Positions 39,562 through 49,084 of a stretch of 64,000 nucleotides of DNA are shown here, piece after piece. Numbering within the stretch: position 1 is the stretch's first letter; each line of letters opens with the position of its first letter. The translations under genes were made by a program, and so were the position numbers. This stretch comes from Candidatus Allofournierella merdipullorum. Its GTDB lineage: Bacteria > Bacillota > Clostridia > Oscillospirales > Ruminococcaceae. Location of the stretch: the NCBI GenBank assembly GCA_019116345.1, contig DXBV01000118.1, positions 49,610-113,609 of the forward strand, given 5' to 3'. Below the pieces are notes generated by a model that worked only from the letters and a program-made list of their open reading frames with translations, did no database searches and was not told the DNA's origin.

Positions 39562-42165
39562 TCAATAGACCGAGAATGCCCGCACAAAATGGCTGTTGGC
39601 GGGATACTGCACATACACCCGGGCGATGATCTTGGTGTAGACGGTCTCGCCCGTGTCCGCCGCTTTGTAGCGGAAGGTCTCCGGCCGGTGGCAGTTGTCC
39701 TGCGCGGCCGGGCGGGTAAAGTCGATCTGTGCCTCGTTGGGGCGCTTGGCCACGCCGATCAGCTGCTCCACACCCGCCTGCGTCATGCCGTAGTACTCGA
39801 TGTAGACCGGCAGGAACACCGCTGCGTCCCGGTCGGACAGCCATTCCGTGGACACGCCCTGAATGGTCTGAGGCGCTTCCAGCTCCACCGTGAGGTCAAA
39901 GCTGGAGCCCAGGCCCACCGTGCGCAGCCACACCGACCGGTCGGCGTCCGCCGCCTTGCCGGGGATGCGGCAGCTGCCGCCGTCCGCCTGCCAGCTCACA
40001 AAGGGCAGGTCCTCGCTGCCGCGGGTGAGCAGGTCGGTGGCGTAACCGCCTTTGTAGAGGTTCGTCTCCGTGGTGATGAGGCCGGCGCCGTAGTCCAGCA
40101 CCAGACGGTCGGTGCCGCGGAAACTGGCGTTGGGGTCAAAGTTCTGGGTGGCCGCGTAGCCGCTGATGACCACCGGCAGCCCGGCGGCAAGATTGGCCGG
40201 CGCGGTGTAGTCATCGGGCATCTGCAGGCCCGCGGCGGGTGCGCTTGCCTGCAGGCCCGCCAGCGCCAGATACTGCTGGTTCTGGGTGATGACCAGTTCC
40301 AGCTTCTCTGCGGCCGTCGCCCCGTTCAGGCTGATGGCGACCCGCACATCGCCCACCATACTGGTGCCGTATTCCTGCTGGGGATACAGGGTGTTCACCG
40401 GCACACCGTCCGCCAGAACTTCGATCTTCTGGGGGAAATACAGGCCCTCGGCCGGGCTGTATTTTACATTCAGATACACAAACGATACGGGCTGCTCGCT
40501 CTGATTGTCCAGCTGCAGCACATAGCGTACCGAGCTCTCCCCTTCCGGCAGAGCGAAGCGGACATCCGTTCCTCCGGCCGTCAGGGCGGAGAGGTCGCCG
40601 CTGACCAGCGGCGCGTTGTCCAGCCCGTAGGCGGACACCGCCAGGGGCGACACCGTCTGCTTGGCGCTCACGGTCTTGAGGGCCACTGCGGTGCTGTCGA
40701 TGGTCACTTCGGTCACCGCAGGCTGTCCGGAAAGGTTGCCCGCGCCGTCATAGGCGTACACCGAATAGCGGTAGGTGTGGCCCGGCTCCAGCTGGGCGTC
40801 CACCGTGGTCACGGTCTGCTCGCCCTCCGCGGGCTGGGGCACGTCCCGCAGCAGGATCGCGCCGGCTTCGGGGTCGTTCACATCCTCGCGGCGGATCTGA
40901 TAGCCCGCCACCGGCAGGGCCGGATCCTCCAGTTCAAGGCGCTCCCAGCTCAGCGCGGCGTCGAACTCGTTCTCCACCGCGGCGCTCAGGCCCGAAGGCG
41001 CGGGGATGGGCTGCTCGGGCTGGGTGAGGCCGCCCTGCTGCACCATGCGCAGATAGGCTTCGTAGAAAGCCCGGTTGGTGGGGTTGGTACCCGCCTTGGT
41101 CAGGTCGTCAAAATACACCAGGCTGTGCAAACTGAAGCTCACGTGTTCTTCCACATACTGGTCCAGCGTTTGCATGTTGGCGCCAAAGCGCTGCATGGTC
41201 ATGGTGTTGGAGCCGGTCATGGAATAAAGTTCCGGGTTGTTCCAGGCAACGGCCCTGCCCCAGCCCTTGCGGTCACGCTCGGTCTGGGCCGCTTCCTTCG
41301 CGCGGACCATCGCCTCGTAATACGGGGGCAGGTTCTCCCGCACGCTGGACTCCCAGCCGCAGCCGTCCTGGGGCGCGATGATGTCCACGCGGGAGTTCGC
41401 CCACACGTCGTAGCAAAGCATCTCCCAGGTGTTCAGCATCTCCTGGGTGGGCTCGGTGAGCATGGGCGGGTAGATCAGCGGGGAGACCATGATCTGCTTG
41501 TCCGGCGTGACCTGCTTCATATGCTCGGTGAGGGGAGCGTAGAAATCCTGCACCAGACGGGTGCGGGCGGTCTCGCCCACGGTGTTGTTGAACTCATAGG
41601 GAAGATACCAGCCGCCGATCACGCCGCCGTATTCCGCGCCGTACTGGGCCCACAAATCGTCGAACACCTTTTTGGAAAATTCCGCGCTGGTGGTGAGGAA
41701 TTCGCTTTTGCCGTCCTCGCCTACATCACGGAACCCGGCGCTCATGGAGGAGAACCACATATCCTCGGCCAGATGCAGGCCCAGCCACAGCTGCACGCCG
41801 TTGTCGCGGCAGGCGTTCAGGGCGTATTCAATGGTCTGCTGGCGGTTGTTGACGTTCTCGCCCGGGTCCTCAAAGCTGGGGGTGTAGTAGTACACCTTGT
41901 AGCTTTCGCTGTAATACTGCACCGCGTACTGCAGAACGATCTTGTCCATGCCCGCGTCTTTCAGCTGGCGCACAGCGTGGTTCCAGTCCTCCTGCGTCCA
42001 GGGGTTGTCATGGGTCACAAGCTCCGTGGCCACGAACATGCCTGTCAGTGCCGGCATCTGCTGCACCTCCTGTGATGATTCTTCCGCCTGCGCTGCGGGC
42101 ACAAGGCCCGTCAGCAGAAGAAGGGCCAGCAGCGTACAGGCCGTCTTTTTCAGCAATTTCGTCAT
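39562..42165 (-). CDS. secreted DUF4434-like TIM-barrel protein with FN3 and discoidin-like domains
   Basis: An 867-residue exported protein with a signal peptide (~1-27) and no lipobox. Residues ~38-370 resemble DUF4434, a glycoside-hydrolase-like TIM barrel: LTGMFVATELVTHDNPWTQEDW, GVQLWLGLHLAEDMWF, VIGGWYLPYEFNN and DIIAPQDGCGWESS. Residues ~385-490 are a fibronectin III-like domain; ~670-867 look like an F5/8 (discoidin) carbohydrate-binding domain (GLGSSFDLTVELEAPQTIQGVSTEWLSDRD, VYIEYYG). The acidic residues in GGWYLPYEF and DIIAPQD are candidate catalytic groups. Activity is unproven. It is 27 bases from the binding-lipoprotein gene. Confidence 0.78.
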   Translation of the reverse strand: MTKLLKKTACTLLALLLLTGLVPAAQAEESSQEVQQMPALTGMFVATELVTHDNPWTQEDWNHAVRQLKDAGMDKIVLQYAVQYYSESYKVYYYTPSFEDPGENVNNRQQTIEYALNACRDNGVQLWLGLHLAEDMWFSSMSAGFRDVGEDGKSEFLTTSAEFSKKVFDDLWAQYGAEYGGVIGGWYLPYEFNNTVGETARTRLVQDFYAPLTEHMKQVTPDKQIMVSPLIYPPMLTEPTQEMLNTWEMLCYDVWANSRVDIIAPQDGCGWESSVRENLPPYYEAMVRAKEAAQTERDRKGWGRAVAWNNPELYSMTGSNTMTMQRFGANMQTLDQYVEEHVSFSLHSLVYFDDLTKAGTNPTNRAFYEAYLRMVQQGGLTQPEQPIPAPSGLSAAVENEFDAALSWERLELEDPALPVAGYQIRREDVNDPEAGAILLRDVPQPAEGEQTVTTVDAQLEPGHTYRYSVYAYDGAGNLSGQPAVTEVTIDSTAVALKTVSAKQTVSPLAVSAYGLDNAPLVSGDLSALTAGGTDVRFALPEGESSVRYVLQLDNQSEQPVSFVYLNVKYSPAEGLYFPQKIEVLADGVPVNTLYPQQEYGTSMVGDVRVAISLNGATAAEKLELVITQNQQYLALAGLQASAPAAGLQMPDDYTAPANLAAGLPVVISGYAATQNFDPNASFRGTDRLVLDYGAGLITTETNLYKGGYATDLLTRGSEDLPFVSWQADGGSCRIPGKAADADRSVWLRTVGLGSSFDLTVELEAPQTIQGVSTEWLSDRDAAVFLPVYIEYYGMTQAGVEQLIGVAKRPNEAQIDFTRPAAQDNCHRPETFRYKAADTGETVYTKIIARVYVQYPANSHFVRAFSVY

Positions 42166-42180
42166 AGCTGCCGTCCTTTC

Positions 42181-43464
42181 TCAGTTTTCCTGTATTTTCT
42201 CGATGTAGATACAGTCGTAAACGCTGTATCCCCAGTTCGCCGTGATGACGATCTCGTTCTCGCCTTCGTTCAGGGCGAAGCCCTCTGTGGGCACCAGCGG
42301 CAGCAGCACGCCGTTGCTCCAGAATTCCGTGCCGGGCTGGCACAGCTGCCACACGCCCTGCTCCTCTCCCGGGAAGGAGGTGAGGTACTGCGGGCCGCCG
42401 TTCACCTGGATATAATCGCACTTGTCGTTCCCGTCGTCGCTGCCGCCCACCACGAACAGCCGGTAGCTGCCCGCCTCGGGCACATCGATGCGCAGGGTGA
42501 TGGTGCCGTCGAACAGATAGACATACTGCCCTTCGGAGGGCGCTTCCATCTTGTCGCCGTCCGCGATGCCGGCGCCGACGCAGCCGCCCTGCTCCATCTC
42601 ATAGCGCAGGGCGTCGGGCCCGGGCCGGGCGTTCTGGGCTTCCATCACCGGGTCGGTCATCACCGGCTGCACGGCGGCAGGCCCGTCTTCCAGTTCCAGT
42701 TCGATGGAGTTGCCGCCGTCGCTGCTGGTCGCCCAGAAGGAGGGATAGTCCACTGCGTTGGCGTTTCCGTTGCCGGAGTAGACGTTACCGGTGCCGGTGT
42801 TGCCGGTGCTGCGGTCGTCCAGGGACAGGCCGTAGCCCACATCGCCCGCGCCGGGGCCACCGTTTGCGCTGAAGGTGCAGCCGTTGACGGTGCAGCCGGT
42901 GGCCGCCTCCATGCGAAGGCCCGCAAAGTTGTTTTGCGCCAGCTCCACATTCTGCAGCTCCACGCCCGACGCGTTTTCGATCAGCACGCCGTAGCGGAAG
43001 CCCTGAAGGGTCAGCCCGCTCAGCTTCACCGGCTTTTCGCCGCCGCTTACCGACAGGCCCGAGCCGGTGTTCTTGCGGAGGTTGCCCCCCGCGTTCACAA
43101 CGGTCTTGCCGGCGCCCGCGCCGGTGACGGTGAGTTCACAGCTGCCGTCGGTGAGTATAAAGTCGCCGTCGCCGGCTTCGTAGCTGCCCTCGCACAGATA
43201 CACCGACACTTTTTCGCCCATCTCCGCCAAATCGCCGGGCGCCAGGAGCGAGTCGCCGTCAAAATGCTGGAACGGGGTCACGCCCGCATTGCGCACCGCG
43301 TCCAGCACCTGCTGGGGCGTGTCCCAGGCGGTCACCACCAGGTCATACGAGGCGTAGTCCGGCTCGCCGGTCCCGGCGGAGCTTGTGCAGCCCGCCAGGG
43401 TAAGCAGCAGTGCCGCGGCCAAAAGCGCGGCGCCGCGTTTGATCGTCTTTGTGCCGTATTTCAT
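42181..43464 (-). CDS. parallel beta-helix lipoprotein with a module-B domain
   Basis: A 427-residue surface lipoprotein. Lipobox LTLAGC places the lipid on C26. Residues ~85-240 form a right-handed parallel beta-helix (KLSGLTLQGFRYGVLIENASGVELQNVELAQNNFAGLRMEAATGCTVNGCTF style repeats), a fold used by polysaccharide lyases, epimerases and binding proteins. Residues ~285-422 are the same ~140-residue module found three times in the 1,557-residue protein encoded next to it (NDKCDYIQVNG, then ITANWGYSVYDCIYIE). The gene starts 1 base after that protein's stop codon. No catalytic motif is obvious. Confidence 0.8.
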   Translation of the reverse strand: MKYGTKTIKRGAALLAAALLLTLAGCTSSAGTGEPDYASYDLVVTAWDTPQQVLDAVRNAGVTPFQHFDGDSLLAPGDLAEMGEKVSVYLCEGSYEAGDGDFILTDGSCELTVTGAGAGKTVVNAGGNLRKNTGSGLSVSGGEKPVKLSGLTLQGFRYGVLIENASGVELQNVELAQNNFAGLRMEAATGCTVNGCTFSANGGPGAGDVGYGLSLDDRSTGNTGTGNVYSGNGNANAVDYPSFWATSSDGGNSIELELEDGPAAVQPVMTDPVMEAQNARPGPDALRYEMEQGGCVGAGIADGDKMEAPSEGQYVYLFDGTITLRIDVPEAGSYRLFVVGGSDDGNDKCDYIQVNGGPQYLTSFPGEEQGVWQLCQPGTEFWSNGVLLPLVPTEGFALNEGENEIVITANWGYSVYDCIYIEKIQEN

Positions 43465-43465
43465 A

Positions 43466-46400
43466 TCAGCCTTCCTGCTCCTCCTGTCGGGATTTGTTGT
43501 GCAGAGCGACGCCCACGCCCACACCGGCCACTGCCGCCACGGCACAGGCCGCGACCACCGCCGCCGTCAGGTTGCGTCTCTTTTCCGTCTGGGATGCGCC
43601 CGCCTGCACGCTCAGCTGGGCCAGATCCATCGGCTCCCAGCTGCGGGCAGTGCTCTCGCCGGGCCAGCCGGGGCCCGTGCGGCCGGTCTGCAGGACCGCC
43701 TCGGACGATGCGCCCGCGGCGCTGCTTCCGGTGCCGGGTTCGATGATCAGCGCGTCGTAGGCGTTGTAGCCCCAGTTGGCCACCAGCTCGATGAAGTTGT
43801 AGCCGGCTTCCAGATAGATGCCGCCCTCGGGCATCGCGGGGGTGAGCCTGCCGTTGAGATAGGACTCCACGCCCGCCGGGCTGTAGACCCACTGCTTGGG
43901 CTGGGCATGGGTGGCGACCATATACTGATAGGTCTGGTTGAGCCAGAGGTAGTCGCACTTGTCGCCCTCGGGAGCGGTGCCCGCCACCAGATAGATGTTA
44001 TAGGTGCCGCTCTCCGGCACGAACAGGTCCAGTTCCGCGCCTTTGTCGAACAGGTACACATACCCGCTGCCGCTGTAGCCGCCGTAGGGGATGGCGTCGT
44101 TGCTGCGAGCGGTGTTGCCCACCACGCGGCCCTCCTCCAGTTCATACCACAGCCTGCCTTCCGGCGCGTCGGGGTCGCGCATCAGGGCGTTGATGCGCGC
44201 GTTGCACATCAGCAGCCGCCCGCGGTAGCTCAGCTTATACTGGTCTTCCGCTTTCATGGACAGATAGGCCTTGTAGATGCGCTTCACCGTGTCCATGCGG
44301 CCCAGGTCCACTTCATTGTACCAGGGCAGCTCGGCGGCCATCTCCTCCACCTCGTCCAGGGTGAAATAGCCTTCATAATCATACCCAAAGAAGGGCTCGA
44401 TGTAAAACGCGTCATAGCAGGAGTAGCCCCAGTTCGCCTTCACCACGATGGTGTTCCAGCCCTTGTTCAGCCAGAAGCCGGAGGCCGGATACTGCGGCGA
44501 CAGGCCGCCGTTGAGGTAACGCTCACGGCCGGGCTGGCTCACGTTCCAGCCGCCGTTCATATCCCGGGGCGTGTAGACCAAAAGCGTCTCTCCGCCGTTC
44601 ACGGTGACATATTCGCACTTGTCGCCGCTGCCCTCGGTGCCGCTGACCATGTTCAGCCGGTAGGTGCCCGCCTGCGGCACATAAAAGCGCAGGGTCACGC
44701 TGCCGTCAAAGATGTAGGCATAGCCGCGGCCGCTGAAGTTTTTCATGTTGCCGTCCGCGCCCACGATGGCCGCGCCGGAGGCGGAGGGGGCTCCGTCCTC
44801 GAATTCGTACTGCCAGCGGTTCGCGGGAGCATTGGGGTCCCGCGCCAGGGCGTTTGCACGGGCGCTGCACAGGAGCAGTTTTTCCAGCTGCTGCGCCGTG
44901 AGTTTGGCTTTATCGCTGTCGGTAAGTTCCAGATAGCTCTGATAGGCTTTCTGCACCGCCGCCACATCCGCTGCGGTGAGCTTATCCGGCTGGGGCAGGG
45001 CCTCGATCATCGCAACCACATCGGTGAGGGTGGCATATCCGCCTTCCGTCTCGCCGTCGGCCGGCTGGATGAAGAGATAGTCAAGGTTGGAATAGCCCCA
45101 GCTCGATTTGACGGTGATGGTGTTCCAGCCGGCGGTCAGCTCAAAGCCGGCGGCAGGCGGCTGGGGATCCAGCACGTCTTCCGTGTAGCGCTCGCGGCCG
45201 GGCTGGCTTTCCACCCACCGGCCCGCGCTGTTTTTCGGCACATAGACCAGCAGGTTCTCGCCGCCGTTGACGGTGACATTGTCGCACTTGTCATCGGCCG
45301 TCTCGGAACCGGCGGCCAGGTACAGGTCGTACCGGCCGCTGCGCGGCACATAGAAGGACAGCGACACGCTGCCGTCACCCAGCCAGACGTAGCCCGTGCC
45401 GGAGTAGGACTTCATGTTGCCCTCGGCCCCCAGCACAGCTGCCGTGCCGGTGACCGCGCCGTTTTCAAACTCGTAGAGATAGCGCTCGGCGTCCGCCGGG
45501 GCTCCCGCATCCAGAGCGGCGAGCCGCGCGCCGCACAGCAGCAGTTTTCCCTGTACCGACTGGGGGAACGCACCGGGGTTCTGGGGCTCCAGCGCATCGT
45601 ACCAGAAGCGGGCGTTCTCGTAGGCCGCGCGGTCAGCGGCGGTCAGGTCCTGAGGCTCGGGCAGCGCTTCGATGAGCGCGATGACCTGCTCCACCGTCAA
45701 AAGTTCGCCCACCTTTTCAAAGACGAACTTGTCATAATAGCACCAGTTCAGCCCGCTGGTCAGCATGAACGTGGTTTCGCCGACGTCCAGTGCCAGCAGC
45801 GCTTCGCCGCCCTGGCCGTCGGTCAGCGTCACCCAGTTCCAGCCGGGGGCGTCCTGCTTTTCGATCACGAACACGCCCTGCTGGCCGCCGGCATGACCCA
45901 TGCCGGTGCCGCTGTTTTCAGCGCGGCGGCCCACCCGGGCGTGCACCCGGTACAAACCGCCTTCCGTCAGCGACAGCGAATAGTCTGCCCGGGCGTTTTC
46001 GCCGGTGATACGGAGTGCGGTGTTGCCCTCGGTCTGGCCCAACTGCGCGTCGGTGCCGCAAACGGTGGCGCCGGCGTACACCGTGCCGTCCTCCGCCTGC
46101 ACCAGCAGGCCCGGGGGATCGTCGGGCAGTTCGCCCACTTTTTCAAAAACGATCTTATCGTAATAGCACCATGCGGCGCCCTTGTATTCAATGGAGAAGG
46201 TATGGGTCCCGGCCTCCAGTTCGGCCTCGGCCACCGGCTGCACCGCCGCCCATTCGGGGCTTGCGCCCGCCGGAACGGTCAGCTCATAGCCGGCGCCGTC
46301 CAGCATAAAGGTGTCAGTACCGGAGTTGTCCGCGAGGCTGCCCGCGTAGACCGTAACGGTGTACAGGCCGTCCTCGGGCAGTGTGACGGAATAATCCAGT

Positions 46401-48139
46401 TTGGCGGCTCCGCCCAGCATGCGCACGCAGCTGCCGGCGCTCACCGCATTGAAGTTGCCGTCGCCGGTGGAAATCTTGAAGCCGCTGCCCTTGCCGGCAG
46501 TGAACGCGCCGGCTTCGGCCTCCACCGTAAGCGGATCACCTGCGGGAGCCGGGCCGGATGCGGGGGTGAACTCGAAGCGGTCATAATAGCACCAGGCGGC
46601 GCTTTCGTATGTAAGGGTCAGGGTGTTGTCGCCCTTTTCCAGCCAGACCGGGCCGGCGGTGTGGCCCGCCCCGTCGGTGAGGGGCGCCGCGAACAACTGC
46701 GGCTCTGTTGCGCCAGGGGCCACAACCCGGTATTCTTCGACGTTAACTGTGACCTTGTCGAGGCCAGTATCAAAATCGTTAATGCTGCCCACATAGACCG
46801 CCAGGTCATACCAGCCGGCCGCGGGCGCGTTTGCCGTATAGGTGAGGGTCACCGCCTGGCCGTTCATGCGGATGCCGCCGCCCTGAGTCTGGCCAGAGAA
46901 AAGTTCGCCGTAGTCAGCAATATCCTCGGCGCCGGAACCCTCGATTTTCGCGTAGTCCTCCGCCTGCACCGTGAAGGGCGCCGCGGGCAGTTCGCCCACC
47001 TTTTCAAAAACGATCTTGTCGTAATAGCACCAGTGGGCCGAGACATGCAGAACGGCACTCATCTCGCCCGCCTTAAGCGCGAGCTGTGCGGGCTGGCCTT
47101 CGCTGTCGGTCAGGCGCAGAGCCGCCCAGTTGGGCGCGGTGCCCGCGGGCACCTCCACCGTGTAGTCCGCACCGTTCACCGACAGCTTGTCAGAGGCACT
47201 GTTGCCCTCACGGCTGCCGCCGTAGACCCAGACCTTGTAAAGGCCGTTGGAGGGGATGGAGACTTTATAGGTCAGGTCCGCCGCCGCATTCTGCACCCGG
47301 ACACAGCCCGAACCGCTGAGGGCGAGGAAATTCCCGTCGCCGGTGGAGGTCAGCGTCCCGGCGCTTTCCGCCTCCACCACGGTGCTGTTCGCCGCGTCCG
47401 GTCCGGCGGGGAGGTCGCCCACACGAATGAATTCAAATTTGTCGTAATAGCAGTAGTGGGCCGTCGCCGCTTTCAGGCTGAATCTGTGCGTCCCTGCCGT
47501 TAAGGCGAACGGCTTCAGCGCACCGTCATTGTAATCGGTCACCGCCAGTTCCTTCCAGTCGGGCGCGGTGCCCTTGGGCACCGTCACCTTTCCCGAAAGG
47601 TCTCCCATCTTGAACACGTCGGTGGTGGAATTGTCCTTAAGGCTACCGCCGTAGACTTTCACCTGGTACAGACCATCCCGAGGGATTTCAACAGTGTAGT
47701 CGATCTGCGTATTGCTCTCCCAGATGCGCACACAGCTGCCGCCGCTGAGGGCGGTGAAATTATTGTCGCCGTTCGTCGACACACCGCCGCCGCTGACGAA
47801 CTTACCGCTCTCGGCCTCCACGGTGACGGCCTGCTCGTTCAGCGGCACAAAATCCGGCAGAGCCTGCGCCTTCTCCTCGGGCACAGACTCAGCCGGTGCT
47901 TCTTCGGGCAATGCCTCCGCTTCGGGCGCGGGCTCCGCGGGCGCCTCTTCGGCCGGGTCAGGCGTCTGCTGCGCGTCGCCGGCCGTTTCCGGGGCAGGTT
48001 CCTCTTCATTTTCCTGTGCAGGCTCCGCAGCAGCTGTGACAGGCTGTTCCTGCACAGGGTCTGTTTCTGCGAACGTGGGCGTTATCACGATGCTGGCCGC
48101 AATGGACACGGCCAGCAGCAAGGACAGCAGTCGTTTCAC
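43466..48139 (-). CDS. giant repeat-built surface protein (1,557 residues)
   Basis: Starts at GTG behind GAGGAGGGA. A signal peptide (~1-24) is followed by a Glu/Pro/Ala linker (25-98). Five jelly-roll A modules (~104-238, 253-380, 389-526, 538-671, 678-812) each end in a (Y/W)CYYD(K/R) motif. Three units follow, each a ~60-residue helical linker plus a B module (~885-1026, 1108-1249, 1328-1468) that carries GDKC(D/E)Y-type and WGY motifs. A Ser/Gly/Ala stretch and a C-terminal membrane segment (~1523-1547) with basic end anchor it. The modules resemble CBM35/CBM6. It overlaps the AraC gene by 4 bases. No enzyme domain is seen; glycan capture is inferred. Confidence 0.82.
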   Translation of the reverse strand: MKRLLSLLLAVSIAASIVITPTFAETDPVQEQPVTAAAEPAQENEEEPAPETAGDAQQTPDPAEEAPAEPAPEAEALPEEAPAESVPEEKAQALPDFVPLNEQAVTVEAESGKFVSGGGVSTNGDNNFTALSGGSCVRIWESNTQIDYTVEIPRDGLYQVKVYGGSLKDNSTTDVFKMGDLSGKVTVPKGTAPDWKELAVTDYNDGALKPFALTAGTHRFSLKAATAHYCYYDKFEFIRVGDLPAGPDAANSTVVEAESAGTLTSTGDGNFLALSGSGCVRVQNAAADLTYKVSIPSNGLYKVWVYGGSREGNSASDKLSVNGADYTVEVPAGTAPNWAALRLTDSEGQPAQLALKAGEMSAVLHVSAHWCYYDKIVFEKVGELPAAPFTVQAEDYAKIEGSGAEDIADYGELFSGQTQGGGIRMNGQAVTLTYTANAPAAGWYDLAVYVGSINDFDTGLDKVTVNVEEYRVVAPGATEPQLFAAPLTDGAGHTAGPVWLEKGDNTLTLTYESAAWCYYDRFEFTPASGPAPAGDPLTVEAEAGAFTAGKGSGFKISTGDGNFNAVSAGSCVRMLGGAAKLDYSVTLPEDGLYTVTVYAGSLADNSGTDTFMLDGAGYELTVPAGASPEWAAVQPVAEAELEAGTHTFSIEYKGAAWCYYDKIVFEKVGELPDDPPGLLVQAEDGTVYAGATVCGTDAQLGQTEGNTALRITGENARADYSLSLTEGGLYRVHARVGRRAENSGTGMGHAGGQQGVFVIEKQDAPGWNWVTLTDGQGGEALLALDVGETTFMLTSGLNWCYYDKFVFEKVGELLTVEQVIALIEALPEPQDLTAADRAAYENARFWYDALEPQNPGAFPQSVQGKLLLCGARLAALDAGAPADAERYLYEFENGAVTGTAAVLGAEGNMKSYSGTGYVWLGDGSVSLSFYVPRSGRYDLYLAAGSETADDKCDNVTVNGGENLLVYVPKNSAGRWVESQPGRERYTEDVLDPQPPAAGFELTAGWNTITVKSSWGYSNLDYLFIQPADGETEGGYATLTDVVAMIEALPQPDKLTAADVAAVQKAYQSYLELTDSDKAKLTAQQLEKLLLCSARANALARDPNAPANRWQYEFEDGAPSASGAAIVGADGNMKNFSGRGYAYIFDGSVTLRFYVPQAGTYRLNMVSGTEGSGDKCEYVTVNGGETLLVYTPRDMNGGWNVSQPGRERYLNGGLSPQYPASGFWLNKGWNTIVVKANWGYSCYDAFYIEPFFGYDYEGYFTLDEVEEMAAELPWYNEVDLGRMDTVKRIYKAYLSMKAEDQYKLSYRGRLLMCNARINALMRDPDAPEGRLWYELEEGRVVGNTARSNDAIPYGGYSGSGYVYLFDKGAELDLFVPESGTYNIYLVAGTAPEGDKCDYLWLNQTYQYMVATHAQPKQWVYSPAGVESYLNGRLTPAMPEGGIYLEAGYNFIELVANWGYNAYDALIIEPGTGSSAAGASSEAVLQTGRTGPGWPGESTARSWEPMDLAQLSVQAGASQTEKRRNLTAAVVAACAVAAVAGVGVGVALHNKSRQEEQEG
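45716..47460. repeat. five diverged DNA repeats within the surface-protein gene
   Basis: Near 45,716, 46,139, 46,563, 47,003 and 47,423 the plus strand repeats the pattern TCAAA(A)ACGAxCTT(G/A)TC(A/G)TAATAGCACCA with small changes. Each copy encodes the (Y/W)CYYD(K/R) end of one A module. The spacing of 420-440 bases gives the module length and shows origin by tandem duplication. Confidence 0.8.
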
Positions 48140-49065
48140 TGGGATTCCCTCCTCTGCGCAGTTTCCTCCCCGTAGGCTTCCATTTGATGCCGTTCCCGCT
48201 GCAGGTAGGCGGTGGGCGAAACGCCCATCACCCGCCGGAACGCCTTGGAGAAGGACTGCACGCTTTCGTAGTTCAGCCGTTCGGCTATCTCGGTGACACT
48301 GAATTCCTGATACTTCAAAAGCTGCCTTGCACGTTCGATCTTTTTCTGACTGATATACTTTTGAAGCGTGATGCCGGTGACCCGGGCAAAAAAGTGCGAA
48401 AGATAGGTGTAGTTATAACACAGTGTGTCGGCGATCTGCCGCACGCTGGTGATCTGCTCCACATTTTCGCCCACATACTGGATGATCTTGTAGACCTCCG
48501 TGCTCACAGACCGGCTTTCCGACTTGCGTTCCGGCCAGCTTTTGCGGATCACCTTCGAGTCGCGAACGGCCTGGATCACGATCTGCTCGCAATAGCTCTG
48601 CAGCATCTGATACCACAGAAGCGTTTTGGAATACAGCTCGTTGATGGCGCGCAGGAACGGGTCCATCACATCGTGGCGGTCTTTCACCAGGATGTAGGGC
48701 AGTTCGTAGCAGGCCTTCAGGATCGCAAGGTCGTTCAGATCGGAGCTCTCATTAAAGCGAAAGCCGATGTAAGCAAAGCGAAGGATGTCCCGCTCTGCCG
48801 CACGGATGGCGTGCTGATGGCCCATGGAACACATCAGCACATCGCCCTCACGCAGGGGGATCTTTTTTCCGTCCACGCTGGCTTCGCCGGAACCGGAAAT
48901 GATGTAGGTGACCTCGTGCACGAACTGCTCGTGCTCTTCGATCTCAAATCCGTGTTCGCAGCTGATCTCGCCCAGCTGATACAGATCGATCCACCCGCAT
49001 GAAAGCGGCTCGTCCCAGAACTCATTGTCAAAATGGAACTGTTTCCCCAGCTTCTCTGCTTTCAT
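48136..49065 (-). CDS. AraC family regulator of the glycan locus
   Basis: A 309-residue regulator. Residues ~20-100 are a cupin-like sensor (HEVTYIISGSGEASVDGKKIPLREGDVLMCSMGHQHAI). Residues ~200-300 hold the double helix-turn-helix (ITSVRQIADTLCYNYTYLSHFFARVTGITLQKYISQKKIERARQLL, then TEIAERLNYESVQSFSKAFRRVMGVSPTAYL). It overlaps the giant surface-protein gene by 4 bases, which makes control of that gene and its downstream partners likely. The ligand is probably a sugar from the imported glycan. Confidence 0.9.
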   Translation of the reverse strand: MKAEKLGKQFHFDNEFWDEPLSCGWIDLYQLGEISCEHGFEIEEHEQFVHEVTYIISGSGEASVDGKKIPLREGDVLMCSMGHQHAIRAAERDILRFAYIGFRFNESSDLNDLAILKACYELPYILVKDRHDVMDPFLRAINELYSKTLLWYQMLQSYCEQIVIQAVRDSKVIRKSWPERKSESRSVSTEVYKIIQYVGENVEQITSVRQIADTLCYNYTYLSHFFARVTGITLQKYISQKKIERARQLLKYQEFSVTEIAERLNYESVQSFSKAFRRVMGVSPTAYLQRERHQMEAYGEETAQRRESQ

Positions 49066-49084
49066 CGGCTTTCCTCTGATTCGT

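Noticed and set aside
37750..42075. Plus-strand open frame of more than 1,400 codons
   Set aside because: It lies opposite three well-supported lipoprotein or exported-protein genes. GC-rich coding DNA with few stop codons on the other strand produces such frames; the translation is His/Gly/Val-rich low-complexity without domains.
45716..47460. Repeated segments as a CRISPR array
   Set aside because: The repeats are 420-440 bases apart, diverged, and in frame within one coding sequence; there are no spacers or cas genes. No CRISPR array was found anywhere in the window.
43385..47503. Plus-strand open frame of about 1,370 codons
   Set aside because: It is the antisense shadow of the repeat-built surface-protein gene. 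Its apparent repeats simply mirror the real repeats and no ribosome site or signal peptide supports it.
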